Shown here piece after piece: positions 52,320-61,390 of a stretch of DNA of 64,000 nt. Numbering within the stretch: the stretch's first letter is position 1; every line of letters starts with the position of its first letter. The position numbers were made by a program, and so were the translations under genes. The stretch comes from Streptomyces aidingensis. GTDB lineage: Bacteria; Actinomycetota; Actinomycetes; Streptomycetales; Streptomycetaceae. The notes below the pieces were generated by a model. It saw only the letters and a list, made by a program, of their open reading frames with translations. It was not told where the DNA came from and searched no databases. Location of the stretch: the NCBI RefSeq assembly GCF_900112355.1, contig NZ_FOLM01000005.1, positions 62,001 through 126,000 of the forward strand, written 5' to 3'.

Positions 52320-53255
52320 TCAGCGGCCGAGGGCCGGGGCGGCGTGGCGCAGCGCGCCGAGCAGCTGGTCGGCCGGGTCCGAGCCCGCGGACAGCAGCCG
52401 CCCGCGGCGCAGCGCGGCCTGCCGCCCGCGCCGCAGACACCAGGACCACCAGGCGTCCAGCCGGCCGAAGTCGAGCCGCTCGGCCGGGATCAGCGCGGGC
52501 CAGCGGCAGGCGTCCGCCTGGGCACTGACCTTGGCGCCGCCCCGCACCGGATCGACGGCGATGGGCGGCACTCCGGCGCGCAGCGCCAGCACCATGCCGT
52601 GCAGCCGGTCGGTGATCACCGCGTTGGTCCGCTCCAGCAGGGACAGCAGTTCCTCCGGGGTGCCGGCCAGCAGCCCGTCGCGGGCGTCGAGCCTGGTGTC
52701 CAGCACCACGGGGGCGCAGCGGGTGCGGGCCAGCCACCCGGAGACCGTGCGCGCCACCTGGTCGTGCAGGCGGGCGGTGCCGTACTCGCCCTGGCCGCGG
52801 GTGAGGATCACCCCGGTGACCGGGACCGAACCGGCGGTCGGCGCCCGCACCGCGAGGTCGCGGGTGGCCGGGATGTGCCGGCCGTCGCGGGCCAGCACCC
52901 GGTGGAAGCCGGTGACGGCGGGGTCCTCGGGGTCGATCACGGAGGTGCCGACGGCGATCCGCAGGCAGTGCGGGAAGCGTTCGTGCAGCCCGGCGATCCG
53001 CGGACCGTGCAGCGGACCGCAGACGAACACCAGGGAGGCGTACCGCTCGGGCCGCGTCTCGTCCAGCGACAGGCCGTCCGGCCGGAAACGAGGACTCCAG
53101 GCCACGTCGTAACGGACCCCGGCCCGGTCCAGCACCTGCTGGACACGGCGCAGGGCCAGCACGTCGCCGGCCGTGGCCTCGCCGTGCAGAAAGCTGAACC
53201 AGCCGGTGAGCAGCACTCTGCCGGGCTGCCGGGCGGCGGTCTCCTGGAACGTCAC
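52320..53255 (-). CDS. Polysaccharide pyruvyltransferase family protein
   Basis: A 311-residue CsaB-like enzyme that would add a ketal pyruvate to a glycan sugar, or the related glycosyltransferase-like activity. It begins LLTGWFSFLHGEATAGDVLALRR and ends with the family signature DRLHGMVLALRAGVPPIAVD, with a terminal WWSWCLRRGRQ. The start is GTG 53255; no ribosome site is evident. It is divergent from the GT2 pair and starts the second sugar locus. Confidence 0.8.
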   Translation of the reverse strand: MTFQETAARQPGRVLLTGWFSFLHGEATAGDVLALRRVQQVLDRAGVRYDVAWSPRFRPDGLSLDETRPERYASLVFVCGPLHGPRIAGLHERFPHCLRIAVGTSVIDPEDPAVTGFHRVLARDGRHIPATRDLAVRAPTAGSVPVTGVILTRGQGEYGTARLHDQVARTVSGWLARTRCAPVVLDTRLDARDGLLAGTPEELLSLLERTNAVITDRLHGMVLALRAGVPPIAVDPVRGGAKVSAQADACRWPALIPAERLDFGRLDAWWSWCLRRGRQAALRRGRLLSAGSDPADQLLGALRHAAPALGR

Positions 53256-53348
53256 CGGGCGCGGGTAACCGACCCCCCGTCCGCCCAAACCGTGCGGCGC
53301 CGGGGCCGTCGTTTCGGGGCGGCGGCCCGGGGCACTCGCGGGCGCGAC

Positions 53349-54371
53349 ATGACTGGCATGACTGGCATGAGTGAGCCGAGCGTGAACACGTCCGCGCCGG
53401 ACCGGGGCCCGGGAGTGGTGATCGCCACCCGCGACCGTGCCGAGAAGCTGGCCGGGACGCTGCGGCGGCTGACCGCGCTGCCCGAGCGGCCCCGCATCGT
53501 GGTGGTGGACAACGCCTCCTCCGACGGGACCCGCGCCATGGTGACCCGGCGCTTCCCGCAGGTGCAGCTCGTCCCGCTGCACACCAACCGCGGCGCCCTG
53601 GCCCGCAACGACGGAGTCCGCGCCGTCGGCACCGAGTATGTCGCCTTCAGCGACGACGACTCCTGGTGGGAGCCGGGCGCCCTGGCCGCCGCCGGCGAGC
53701 TGCTGGTCCGTCAGCCGCGGATCGGCCTGCTGGCCGCCCGCACCCTGGTCGGCCCCGACGGAGCGGCCGCCGAGGACCCGCTCAACGCCGTGCTGGCCGC
53801 CTCCCCGCTGCGCCCGCCGCCCGGCCCCGGCCCCGGACCCGGACCCGGTCCCGACCGCGGCGCTGCGGGCGTCGGCGCCGGCGGGCTGCCGGGGCCGCCG
53901 GTGCTGGGGTTCCTGGGCTGCGCGGCCGTGGTCCGCCGGGAGGCGTTCCTGGCCGTCGGCGGCTATCACCCGGTGCTGTTCTTCGGCGCCGAGGAGACCC
54001 TGCTGGCATACGACCTGACCGCGGCCGGCTGGCTCTGCTGCTACGCGCCCGCGGTCACCGCCCGGCACCGGCCGGCCGACGTGCCGCGCCCGCACCGGAA
54101 GGCCCTGACCCGGCGCAACGCCACCCTGACCGCCTGGCTGCGGCGCCCGCTGCCGGTCGCGCTGCGCCGCACCGGTGAGCTGGCCCTGGCCGCCCCCGGC
54201 GATCCGGTGGCGCGGCGGGCGCTGGGCGGGCTGCTGCCCCGGCTGCCCGCGGCGCTGTGCCACCGCCGCCGGCTGCCGCCGGCGGTCGAGGCCGACGTGC
54301 GCCGTCTCGAACAGCGGCGGCCCGAGGCCCCGCCCGAGGGCCGCCGGACATCCGTCGGTGCCGGCCCGTGA
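53349..54371 (+). CDS. GT2 family glycosyltransferase
   Basis: A 340-residue GT-A enzyme. VVIATRDRAEKLAGTLRRL, VVVDNASSDGTR and the DxD-like FSDDDSWWEPGAL are the GT2 motifs; LGFLGCAAVVRREAFLAVGG is the acceptor loop. A Pro-Gly repeat (PPPGPGPGPGPGPD) separates two parts. Three in-frame ATGs at 53349, 53358 and 53367 come from a 9-base repeat. It is a close paralog of the next gene, 27 bases downstream. Confidence 0.85.
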   Translation: MTGMTGMSEPSVNTSAPDRGPGVVIATRDRAEKLAGTLRRLTALPERPRIVVVDNASSDGTRAMVTRRFPQVQLVPLHTNRGALARNDGVRAVGTEYVAFSDDDSWWEPGALAAAGELLVRQPRIGLLAARTLVGPDGAAAEDPLNAVLAASPLRPPPGPGPGPGPGPDRGAAGVGAGGLPGPPVLGFLGCAAVVRREAFLAVGGYHPVLFFGAEETLLAYDLTAAGWLCCYAPAVTARHRPADVPRPHRKALTRRNATLTAWLRRPLPVALRRTGELALAAPGDPVARRALGGLLPRLPAALCHRRRLPPAVEADVRRLEQRRPEAPPEGRRTSVGAGP

Positions 54372-54398
54372 CGGGGCGGCGGAGGGGAGCAGCGGTCC

Positions 54399-55367
54399 AT
54401 GGCCCAGCGGGAGCGGGAACAGCGGGAGCGGCGGGAACAGCGGGAGCGGGCGGCGGCGGAGCCGGACGGCCGGGTCTCGGTGGCGGTGATCACCCACAAC
54501 CGGCGGGACGAACTGCTGCACACCCTGGACCGGCTGGCCGCGCTGCCGGAACGCCCGCGCGTCGTGGTCACCGACAACGCCTCCGCCGACGGCACCGCGG
54601 AAGCCGTCGCCCGGCTGCATCCGGAGGTCACCCTGCTCCGTCCCGGCGCCAATCTCGGCGCCGTCGGACGCAATCTGGCCGCCCGCCGGGTCACCACCCC
54701 CTATCTGGCGTTCTGCGACGACGACACCTGGTGGGAGCCCGGCTCGCTGCGCGCCGCCGCCGATCTGCTGGACGCCCACCCCGGCGTGGCCGCCGTCACC
54801 GCCCGGATCGTGGTGGAGCCGGCCGGCACCGAGGACCCCATCGTCGAGGAACTGCGCCACTCGCCCGTGCCGGGCCCGCCGCCCGGCGGGCCCGCCCTGC
54901 CCGGACCGCCGCTCGGCTCCTTTCTGGCCGCGGCGACCGTGCTGCGCACCGACGCCTTCCGCCGGGCCGGCGGCTTCTCGCCCCGGCTCTGGCTCGGCGG
55001 CGAGGAGGAGCTGCTGGCCGCCGATCTGATGACGGACGGCTGGTGGCTGGCGTTCGCGCCGGAGCTGACGATCCATCACGCAGCCTCGGCCGCCCGGGAC
55101 GCCACCCGGCGGCGCACCGACGGCATCCGCAACACCCTGTGGTTCACCTGGCTGCGCCGCCCGGTGCGACCGGCGCTGCGCCGCACCGTGCGGCTGCTGC
55201 GCACCGTGCCCCGGGACCGCGCCAGTGCGCGGGCGGTGGGCGCGGCGCTGGCCGGAGCGCCGTGGCTGGTGCGGGAGCGCCGGGTGGTGCCACCCGCGGT
55301 CGAGGGCCGGCTGCGGGCCCTGGAGGACGCCCAGCGCCGCTCCACCGCCCGCCGCTACATCGGCTGA
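54399..55367 (+). CDS. GT2 family glycosyltransferase (paralog of the upstream gene)
   Basis: A 322-residue GT-A enzyme with VAVITHNRRDELLHTLDRL, VVTDNASADGT, FCDDDTWWEPGSL and GGEEELLAADLMTDGWWLAF. It shares long collinear similarity with the upstream gene, including the ALPERPR-VVV and DDD-WWEPG blocks, so the pair arose by tandem duplication. A Glu/Arg repeat coil (QRERREQRER) precedes the catalytic domain. GGAGGGGAG precedes ATG 54399. Confidence 0.85.
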   Translation: MAQREREQRERREQRERAAAEPDGRVSVAVITHNRRDELLHTLDRLAALPERPRVVVTDNASADGTAEAVARLHPEVTLLRPGANLGAVGRNLAARRVTTPYLAFCDDDTWWEPGSLRAAADLLDAHPGVAAVTARIVVEPAGTEDPIVEELRHSPVPGPPPGGPALPGPPLGSFLAAATVLRTDAFRRAGGFSPRLWLGGEEELLAADLMTDGWWLAFAPELTIHHAASAARDATRRRTDGIRNTLWFTWLRRPVRPALRRTVRLLRTVPRDRASARAVGAALAGAPWLVRERRVVPPAVEGRLRALEDAQRRSTARRYIG

Positions 55368-55563
55368 CGCGCCGCCGCCGCCACCGCCACCGGCCTCCTG
55401 CCCCCGCCGGTGCGGCGCGGGACCCCGGGCCCGGGAAGGCGAAGGGGGGAAGGGGGAAGTGGGAAGCGGAAAGAGGCGCCGGAACCCGCGCGCGTGCGGG
55501 CGGCGGCGGGGAGAGCACCGGGCCGGGCGGTGCGGGGGACCGGGGAGGAGAACGCGGGCGCGG

Positions 55564-56682
55564 TCAGGCCCGGGCCCGTTCCGGCCGGTCGGCGCCGAGC
55601 GTGACGCCGAGCCCGGCCAGGGCCGTCAGGACATCGTCGGGGGTGATGCGCAGCAGCCGCGGGTCGGGCCGGCGGCCGTGCGCGTCTCCCGGCCGTACCA
55701 GGTCCCGCTCGTCCGGACCGGGACGGAACAGCACCCGGTGCCGCGGCCCCGGCGGCGGGCCCCAGACACGCGGCGAGACCGGGCCGAAAAGCACCACGGA
55801 GGGGGCGCCCAGCGCGGTCGCCAGATGGGCCGGTCCGGTGTCGCCGGCCACCAGCGCACGGGCACCGGCCAGCAGGCCGCACAACTCGCCGAACGGCAGG
55901 TCCCGGTCACCGCCCAGCACCTGCCCGGCGGGCAGGCCGGCGGCGTCGGCCACGGCCCGGGCGAGCGCCGCCTCGCCCCGGCCCGCGGTCACCGCCACCC
56001 GGTGGCCCGCGGCCCGCAGTGCCCGCCCGACGGCCGCGAAGCGGTCGGCGGGCCAGCGCCGGGCCGCGGCGTCCGCGCCCGGATGCAGCACCACGGCACC
56101 CGGTGCGGGGGAGGCCGCCGGGGCGGTGATCCGGAGGTCGTCGGGGTCGGCCGCGGGGATGCCGTGCGCAGCGAGCAGCCGGCACCAGCGGGCGCGTTCC
56201 GGCTCGTCCTCCCGCCAGGGCGGGGCGCCGGGCAGGGCATAGCCGAGCAGCCGCGCGGGGGCGAGGGCGCGCAGCGGTGCCAGGCTCGCCGGGCCGTTGC
56301 CGTGCAGGTCCACGGCGAGTTCCGGCGGCGGGCCGGTCCAGGGCACCCGGTCCGGCACCTCCCGGTCCGCCGCGGTGGTGGGCAGCAGCCCGTCCACCAC
56401 GCCGGTGGCGGCGGCGGCCTCGGCGAGGCGGGCCGGGGCGGCCAGCAGCAGCCGGCGGCCGGGACAGGCCCGCCGCAGCGCGCGCAGCGCGGGCACCCCG
56501 GTCAGCAGATCGCCCAGCCCCAGCGCCCGCAGCACCACGACCGCCGCCCGCTCCTCCCCGGCCGAGCCCCCGGCCGCCCCCCGCGCACCGGTCGGCAGGA
56601 CCGCGCCGCCCGTGGCACCGGCCGCGGAGGCCGTGGCGGGCTGTCCGGCGGGCGCGGGCGCGGGCCCGGGACGGGCGGTCAT
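55564..56682 (-). CDS. GT9 family glycosyltransferase (heptosyltransferase-like)
   Basis: A 372-residue GT-B enzyme of the WaaC/WaaF family that transfers heptose from ADP-heptose. After a 45-residue disordered leader, VVVLRALGLGDLLTGVPALRALR is the N-terminal signature; VVLHPGADAAARRWPADRFAAVGRAL and VAGDTGPAHLATALGAPSVVLFGP are the donor-side motifs. ATG 56682 overlaps the stop of hldE (ATGA). Direct coupling to the ADP-heptose synthase makes ADP-heptose a likely donor. The stretch 55368-55563 between convergent genes is GC-rich and has no gene. Confidence 0.87.
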   Translation of the reverse strand: MTARPGPAPAPAGQPATASAAGATGGAVLPTGARGAAGGSAGEERAAVVVLRALGLGDLLTGVPALRALRRACPGRRLLLAAPARLAEAAAATGVVDGLLPTTAADREVPDRVPWTGPPPELAVDLHGNGPASLAPLRALAPARLLGYALPGAPPWREDEPERARWCRLLAAHGIPAADPDDLRITAPAASPAPGAVVLHPGADAAARRWPADRFAAVGRALRAAGHRVAVTAGRGEAALARAVADAAGLPAGQVLGGDRDLPFGELCGLLAGARALVAGDTGPAHLATALGAPSVVLFGPVSPRVWGPPPGPRHRVLFRPGPDERDLVRPGDAHGRRPDPRLLRITPDDVLTALAGLGVTLGADRPERARA

Positions 56683-58154
56683 CGGGGGAGGGCGGCCGAG
56701 GCCGAGGAGGAGTCCGGGCCGCCCGCGGCGCGCCGGGCGATCGCCGTCGTGGAGCGGCCGGCCAGATACGGCAGGACCAGCGCCTGCCCGCCCCACTCCC
56801 GCAGCGCAGCCGCCTCCGGCAGCCCGCTGACGCTGTAGTCGCCGCCCTTCACCCACAGATCCGGGCGGATCCGCCGCAGCAGCGTCTCCGGGGTGTCCTC
56901 GTCGAAGACCGCCACGGCGTCCACGCACGCCAGGCCGGTGAGCACCCTGATCCGGTCGGCGAGCGGGTTCAGCGGGCGGCCCGGCCCCTTGAGCCGCCGC
57001 ACCGAGGCGTCCGAGTTCAGGCAGACGATCAGGCAGTCACCGGTGCGGCGGGCATTCTGCAGCAACTGCACATGGCCCGCGTGCAGCAGGTCGAAGCAGC
57101 CGCCGGTGGCGACCACGGTGCCGCCGCGGGCCTGCACCGACTCCACCACGGCCAGCACCTCGGCCAGCCGCCGCGGCACCCGGCCGCGCGCCCCGCCGGT
57201 GCGGCCCCGGCCGGCCGGGGGCCGCTGCCGCGGGCGCCAGGTGTCCGGGTTTCCCGCGCCGCCCGCCGCGACGAACGCGCTGGCCGCCTCCACCGCCCGC
57301 AGCACCGCCTCCTCCGGCAGTCCGCCGTCGGCCAGCGCCACGGCCGCGGTGATCGCGAAGCAGTCCCCGGCGCCGCACGGATCACCCGCGGTGTGGCGGG
57401 TCACCGGTACATACAGGGGGTCGTCGCAGCGGGCCCGCGTCAGCAGGGCGCCGCGCGCCCCCAGGGTGACGCCGACCGAGGCCACCCCCCAGCGTTCGGC
57501 CAGCCGCGCGCCGCGCAGGCCGTGGGCGCGCAGCGAGTCCGAGCCGGCCAGTCCCTGCCCCGGCGCCGGGTCCGGGACAAAGGTGCGGGCCTCGCGGTCG
57601 TTGGGGGTGACCAGCCGGGCGCCGGCCACCGGGGCCTCGCCCCGCGGATGCGGGTCCCAGACGAGCGGCAGATGACGTGCCGCCTCGGACAGTTCCTCGC
57701 GCAGCGCCGAGGCGGTGGCCCGGCCGTAGTCGGCGACCAGGACCGCCCGGGCCTCGCGCAGCACCTCGCGGGCCTCGTCGCCCGGCGTGCCGGGCCGGCC
57801 GTCGCCGCGGTCCACACGCACCAGCGGCCGGCCGTCCACACACACCCTGGTCTTGACCGGGAGGGTGCCGCGCAGGGGAATCTCGACGAGCCGGACCCCG
57901 GGCGGCATCACGGCGCGGACCGTCTCGCTGGCCTGGTCGTCGCCCAGGGCGGTGACCAGCACCACCTCGCGGCCGTCCCGGACGGCCAGGGCGGCCAGGG
58001 CGGCGGCCAGGCCGGCCCCGCCGGGGCGGGCGCGCTCCTCGGCCACGTCCACCACCGGGACCGGGGCGTCCGGCGCCAGGCGGGAGGTGTCGCCGTGCAC
58101 GTCCTGGTCGAGAAGGGTGTCGCCGACGACGACGATCGGCTGCTGGCTGGTCAT
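56679..58154 (-). CDS. hldE: Bifunctional heptose-7-phosphate kinase / heptose-1-phosphate adenylyltransferase
   Basis: A 491-residue two-domain enzyme. The N-terminal ribokinase-type domain has GDTLLDQDVHGDTSRLAPDAP at the start and AGDPCGAGDCFAITAA (catalytic Asp near 264); it phosphorylates D-glycero-beta-D-manno-heptose-7-P at C1. The C-terminal nucleotidyltransferase domain (about 345-480) has TGGCFDLLHAGHVQLL (HxGH at 358-361). A short Gly/Arg/Pro linker joins them. AAGGAG lies 9 bases before ATG 58154. It sits between gmhA and the GT9 gene. Confidence 0.92.
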   Translation of the reverse strand: MTSQQPIVVVGDTLLDQDVHGDTSRLAPDAPVPVVDVAEERARPGGAGLAAALAALAVRDGREVVLVTALGDDQASETVRAVMPPGVRLVEIPLRGTLPVKTRVCVDGRPLVRVDRGDGRPGTPGDEAREVLREARAVLVADYGRATASALREELSEAARHLPLVWDPHPRGEAPVAGARLVTPNDREARTFVPDPAPGQGLAGSDSLRAHGLRGARLAERWGVASVGVTLGARGALLTRARCDDPLYVPVTRHTAGDPCGAGDCFAITAAVALADGGLPEEAVLRAVEAASAFVAAGGAGNPDTWRPRQRPPAGRGRTGGARGRVPRRLAEVLAVVESVQARGGTVVATGGCFDLLHAGHVQLLQNARRTGDCLIVCLNSDASVRRLKGPGRPLNPLADRIRVLTGLACVDAVAVFDEDTPETLLRRIRPDLWVKGGDYSVSGLPEAAALREWGGQALVLPYLAGRSTTAIARRAAGGPDSSSASAALPR

Positions 58155-58218
58155 GGGTACGCACTCCTTGCGTCGTCCGTCCGGGCGGGCGGAGCCGCGC
58201 GGCAGGGCTCGGGCGGGC

Positions 58219-58254
58219 CGGCTCGGCGACCGGCTCGGCGACCGGCTCAGTGGC
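58219..58254. repeat. 12-bp tandem repeat between gmhA and hldE
   Basis: CGGCTCGGCGAC occurs at 58219-58230 and 58231-58242, with a third degenerate copy (CGGCTCAGTGGC) at 58243-58254 that runs into the end of gmhA. Confidence 0.75.
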
Positions 58255-58891
58255 CGGCGAGCCGGGCCGCCGCCTCCGCGGCCCGGTCGGCACCGAGCGC
58301 GCCATCGGGCTCGGCACCGGCCGCTATGTCGAAGGATTCGCACATCAGATGCAGGGCGACGAGATGAGCCTCCTGGACCGTGGCGGTGCTCGGCGCGTCG
58401 ATGGCCAGGGCCTCGTCCGCCTCCGCGGCCAGCGGGTTGGGACGCGGGCCGGTCATGGCCCACACCCGCAGCCCGGCGGCCCGGCCGGTGTTCGCGGCCC
58501 GCACCAGATTGGGGCTGCGGCCGGAGGTGGACAGCACGACCAGGATGTCGCCGGGCCGGCCGTGCGCCTCCACCTGGCGGGAGAAGACCTCGTCATAGCC
58601 GTAGTCGTTGCCGATGGCGGTCAGCGAGGAGGTCTCGGCGTGCAGGGCGATGGCGGAGTAGGCGGGGCGCTCGGTGCGGTAGCGGCCGACGAGCTCGGCG
58701 GTCAGATGCTGGGCCTGGGCGGCGCTGCCGCCGTTGCCCGCGGCGAGCAGCCGTCCGCCGACCGGCAGCACCGCGGCCAGATGCCGCCCCCACTCGGTGA
58801 CCTGGGCAAGCCCTTCCGCCCGGAAGTGGGCCAGCGCGTCCTGCAGGGACTGGCAGTGCTCGTGTGCCACACGCTGTGCGGTGGTGCTCAT
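58247..58891 (-). CDS. gmhA: Sedoheptulose-7-phosphate isomerase
   Basis: A 214-residue SIS-fold isomerase that makes D-glycero-D-manno-heptose-7-P from sedoheptulose-7-P. The substrate loop is LLAAGNGGSAAQAQHLTAELVGRY with the catalytic Glu, followed by SSLTAIGNDYGYDEVFSRQ, VLSTSGRSPNLVRAA and the second active-site part VQEAHLVALHLMCE. AGGAG lies before ATG 58891. It is the first step of the ADP-heptose pathway encoded here. Confidence 0.92.
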   Translation of the reverse strand: MSTTAQRVAHEHCQSLQDALAHFRAEGLAQVTEWGRHLAAVLPVGGRLLAAGNGGSAAQAQHLTAELVGRYRTERPAYSAIALHAETSSLTAIGNDYGYDEVFSRQVEAHGRPGDILVVLSTSGRSPNLVRAANTGRAAGLRVWAMTGPRPNPLAAEADEALAIDAPSTATVQEAHLVALHLMCESFDIAAGAEPDGALGADRAAEAAARLAGH

Positions 58892-58902
58892 GGTGCTTCT
58901 CC

Positions 58903-58951
58903 TTGACTTCCGTCGACTTCCGTCGGCTTCCCTTGACTTCGTCGGTTTCCG
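58903..58951. repeat. 10-bp tandem repeat upstream of gmhA
   Basis: Five degenerate copies of a unit like TTGACTTCCG run from 58903 to 58951 (TTGACTTCCG, TCGACTTCCG, TCGGCTTCCC, TTGACTTCG, TCGGTTTCCG), in the 76-base gap before the GT4 gene. Confidence 0.75.
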
Positions 58952-58967
58952 TGGCCCCCGCTCGGGC

Positions 58968-60317
58968 TCAGGGCGCCGCGGCGGGCGCGGGCGCCCGCCC
59001 GGCGGCCGGGGCGCGGGCCGGGGCGAGGGCGGCGCGGTAGGCGGCCTCGGTGGCGGCGGCCACCCGGTCCCAGCCGTACCGGGCCAGCACCCGGCGGCGG
59101 CCGGCGGCACCGCAGGCCGCCCGGGCGGCCGGATCGGCGAGCAGGGCGGCGACGGCCGCGGCCAGCGCGGCCGGATCGCCCGGCGGCACCAGCCGCCCGG
59201 TGCCCGGATCGGTCACGGTGTCGAGCTGTCCGCCGACCGCGCTGGCCACCACCGGCCGCCCGCAGCTCATCGCCTCCAGCGGAACGATGCCGAACGGTTC
59301 GTAGTCGGCCGGGCAGAGCACCACATCGGCGCCGCGCAGCAGGGCCGGAACGGCGTCCCGGGGCACCGCGCCGGTGAACACCACGCGCCGCGCCACGCCC
59401 GCCCGCCGGGCCGTCTCGCGCAGCCGCCGCACCTCGGGGTCGGAGTCCAGCTTCTCCGGCGGCGGGCCGCCCGCGATGACCAGCTCCGTGCCCGGCAGCC
59501 TGGCGAGTGCGGCGATGGACACCGCGGCGCCCTTGCGCGGCACCAGCCGTCCCAGATGCAGCAGCCGGAAGGGGTGCCGGGACCGGGACCGGGGCCGGGG
59601 CCGTGAGCCGGAGCGCGAATCGCCGGGGCCGGGGTCGCCGGGGTCGTCCGGACGGAAGGTGTCCGGGTCCACCCCGCAGGGCACCACCGTCGTCCGCTCC
59701 GCCGGTATGCCCATCGCGGTCAGCTCCCGCACCTCGTCCTCGCAGGTGGCGATCACCAGGTCGCAGCGTTCGCCGATCCGCCGCTCCAGCGCGATCCGGG
59801 CGCGCGGGCTGGTGTCGGCGGAGCCCTGGTGACGCCGCTTCACCGTGCCCAGCGCGTGGTAGGTGTGGCACAGCGGGATCCGCCGGGCGTCCGGGGGCGC
59901 GGAGCCGAGGGCGTGCAGCGCGGCCACGCCCGACATCCAGAAATGCGTGTGCAGCAGATCCGGCCGCCCCTCCGCGCCGTCGCGAGCCCACTGCTCGGCC
60001 AGGAAGCGGGCGAATTCCGGCATGTGCGGCAGGAGAAGGTCCTTGGGCAGCGGCTCGGGCGGCCCGGCCGGCACATGGCGGACCGTCACCCCGGGCCCGG
60101 CCGGCACCTCGTCCGGCAGCCGGCCGGCGGGCGCGTCGCGCCGGGTGTAGACGGTGACGCGGTGGCCGCGGGCGGCGAGCGCGGTGGCCAGCCTGGCCAC
60201 ATGCACATTCTGCCCGCCGGCGTCCACGCCGCCCAGCGCGGCCAGCGGGCTCGCGTGCTCGGAGACCATGGCTATCCGCAGCGGCGGTCCGGTCGTCCGC
60301 GGGTCGGTCCGGGTCAT
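58968..60317 (-). CDS. GT4 family glycosyltransferase
   Basis: A 449-residue GT-B enzyme: IAMVSEHASPLAALGGVDAGGQNVHV at the start, VIATCEDEVREL, VPCGVDPDTF, LLHLGRLVPRKGA and the YEPFGIVPLEAMSCGRPVV EX7E motif. The layout resembles sucrose-synthase-like GT4 enzymes. Between the domains lies a Ser-Arg-Pro repeat (SGSRPRPRSRSRHP) encoded by simple repeats. ATG 60317 overlaps the upstream gene's stop (ATGA). Confidence 0.87.
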   Translation of the reverse strand: MTRTDPRTTGPPLRIAMVSEHASPLAALGGVDAGGQNVHVARLATALAARGHRVTVYTRRDAPAGRLPDEVPAGPGVTVRHVPAGPPEPLPKDLLLPHMPEFARFLAEQWARDGAEGRPDLLHTHFWMSGVAALHALGSAPPDARRIPLCHTYHALGTVKRRHQGSADTSPRARIALERRIGERCDLVIATCEDEVRELTAMGIPAERTTVVPCGVDPDTFRPDDPGDPGPGDSRSGSRPRPRSRSRHPFRLLHLGRLVPRKGAAVSIAALARLPGTELVIAGGPPPEKLDSDPEVRRLRETARRAGVARRVVFTGAVPRDAVPALLRGADVVLCPADYEPFGIVPLEAMSCGRPVVASAVGGQLDTVTDPGTGRLVPPGDPAALAAAVAALLADPAARAACGAAGRRRVLARYGWDRVAAATEAAYRAALAPARAPAAGRAPAPAAAP

Positions 60318-61282
60318 CGCCGGGTCACCTCCTCCAGCAGGCGGTTCCAGTCGGCGAGGAAACGTTTGAGGCCGTAGCGGGAAAGGGCGGCGGCCCGCGC
60401 CCGTTCGCCCGCCTCGGCCGCCGCCTCCGGCTCGTGCAGATAGCGGCGGGCCGCCCGGGCCAGCTCCTCCGGACGGGTGGAGAGCACGCCCGCCCCGGCC
60501 GGGACCGCCTCCACCGCCTCCGTGGTGGCCAGCGCGACCACCGGCATGCCCAGATGCATGGCCTCGATCAGCGACAGCCCGAGCGAGGTCCAGCGGACGG
60601 GATGCAGATAGAGACGGCGGCGGGCCATCTCGGCGTGCAGCCCGGCCTGCGGCAGCTCGTGGCTGCGGCAGCGCTCCGGCGGCAGGCCGAGACGGTCCGC
60701 CAGGCCCTCGGTGGCCATTCCGAAGACATCCAGCGGGACCGCCCCGGACAGCGCGGGCAGCAGATCGGTGCCGGTGAACCGGACGCGCCGCACCGGTTCG
60801 TTCACCACCACGGCGGCGCGCTCCAGCTCACCGGTCCAGCGGTGGCCCGGGTCCACCACCCCGTGCTCGATCACGGTGGTGCGGGCGCGGCCGTTGTCCC
60901 AGAACAGCCGGTTGAAGTGGGTGACATGGACCAGCACCAGATCGGTGCGGTCGGCGCACGGATGACGGGTGAGCGGCACCTCGCCGTCGGGGGCGTTGTG
61001 CTCCAGATAGACGGCGGGCAGGTCCCGGCCCGGGCGGCGTCCGCCCAGCCACCGCTCGGCGAGCGCGAGTTCGTGCGGGCGCTGGAGGACGACCGCGTCG
61101 ATGCCGGCGTCCCGCAGTTCCGCGGGGGAGAGCTCACGGACGGAGGCGGGCCAGGGGAAGGTGCGGGCCCGGCCCAGTCCGTCCGGGCCGCGGTCCGGCA
61201 GCACCGGCACCAGATAGGTGTGCGGGCCCTGGACGAAGGACGTGGTCCAGGAGCCGTGCACGTGCCACAGCAGAATGTTCAC
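60314..61282 (-). CDS. GT-B glycosyltransferase (GT4-like)
   Basis: A 322-residue protein: MNILLWHVHGSWTTSFVQGPH, VYLEHNAPDGEVP, TVIEHGVVDP and a C-terminal WTSLGLSLIEAMHLGMPVVAL loop with a SLIEAMHLGMP EX7E-like motif. It lacks part of the N-terminal Rossmann domain of larger GT4 enzymes. GTG 61282 is preceded by GAGG. It is coupled to the following GT4 gene and probably works on the same glycan. Confidence 0.75.
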   Translation of the reverse strand: MNILLWHVHGSWTTSFVQGPHTYLVPVLPDRGPDGLGRARTFPWPASVRELSPAELRDAGIDAVVLQRPHELALAERWLGGRRPGRDLPAVYLEHNAPDGEVPLTRHPCADRTDLVLVHVTHFNRLFWDNGRARTTVIEHGVVDPGHRWTGELERAAVVVNEPVRRVRFTGTDLLPALSGAVPLDVFGMATEGLADRLGLPPERCRSHELPQAGLHAEMARRRLYLHPVRWTSLGLSLIEAMHLGMPVVALATTEAVEAVPAGAGVLSTRPEELARAARRYLHEPEAAAEAGERARAAALSRYGLKRFLADWNRLLEEVTRR

Positions 61283-61290
61283 CGGCTCAC

Positions 61291-61350
61291 CTCGTTCGTG
61301 GGCTCGTTCGTCGGCTCGTTCGTCGGCTCGTCAGTCGGCTGGTCAGTCGG
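61291..61350. repeat. Five-copy 12-bp tandem repeat
   Basis: Exactly 60 bases made of five 12-base units: CTCGTTCGTGGG, CTCGTTCGTCGG twice, CTCGTCAGTCGG and CTGGTCAGTCGG. It lies just before the GT-B gene start (minus strand), within the 108-base gap. Confidence 0.85.
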
Positions 61351-61390
61351 TCGGTCGGGCCGGTGGGCGGGTCGGCCGGTGGCCGGTCCG

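Noticed and set aside
61291..61350. Regular repeats as a possible CRISPR array
   Set aside because: Units are 12 bases with no unique spacers and no cas genes nearby; they are simple tandem repeats.
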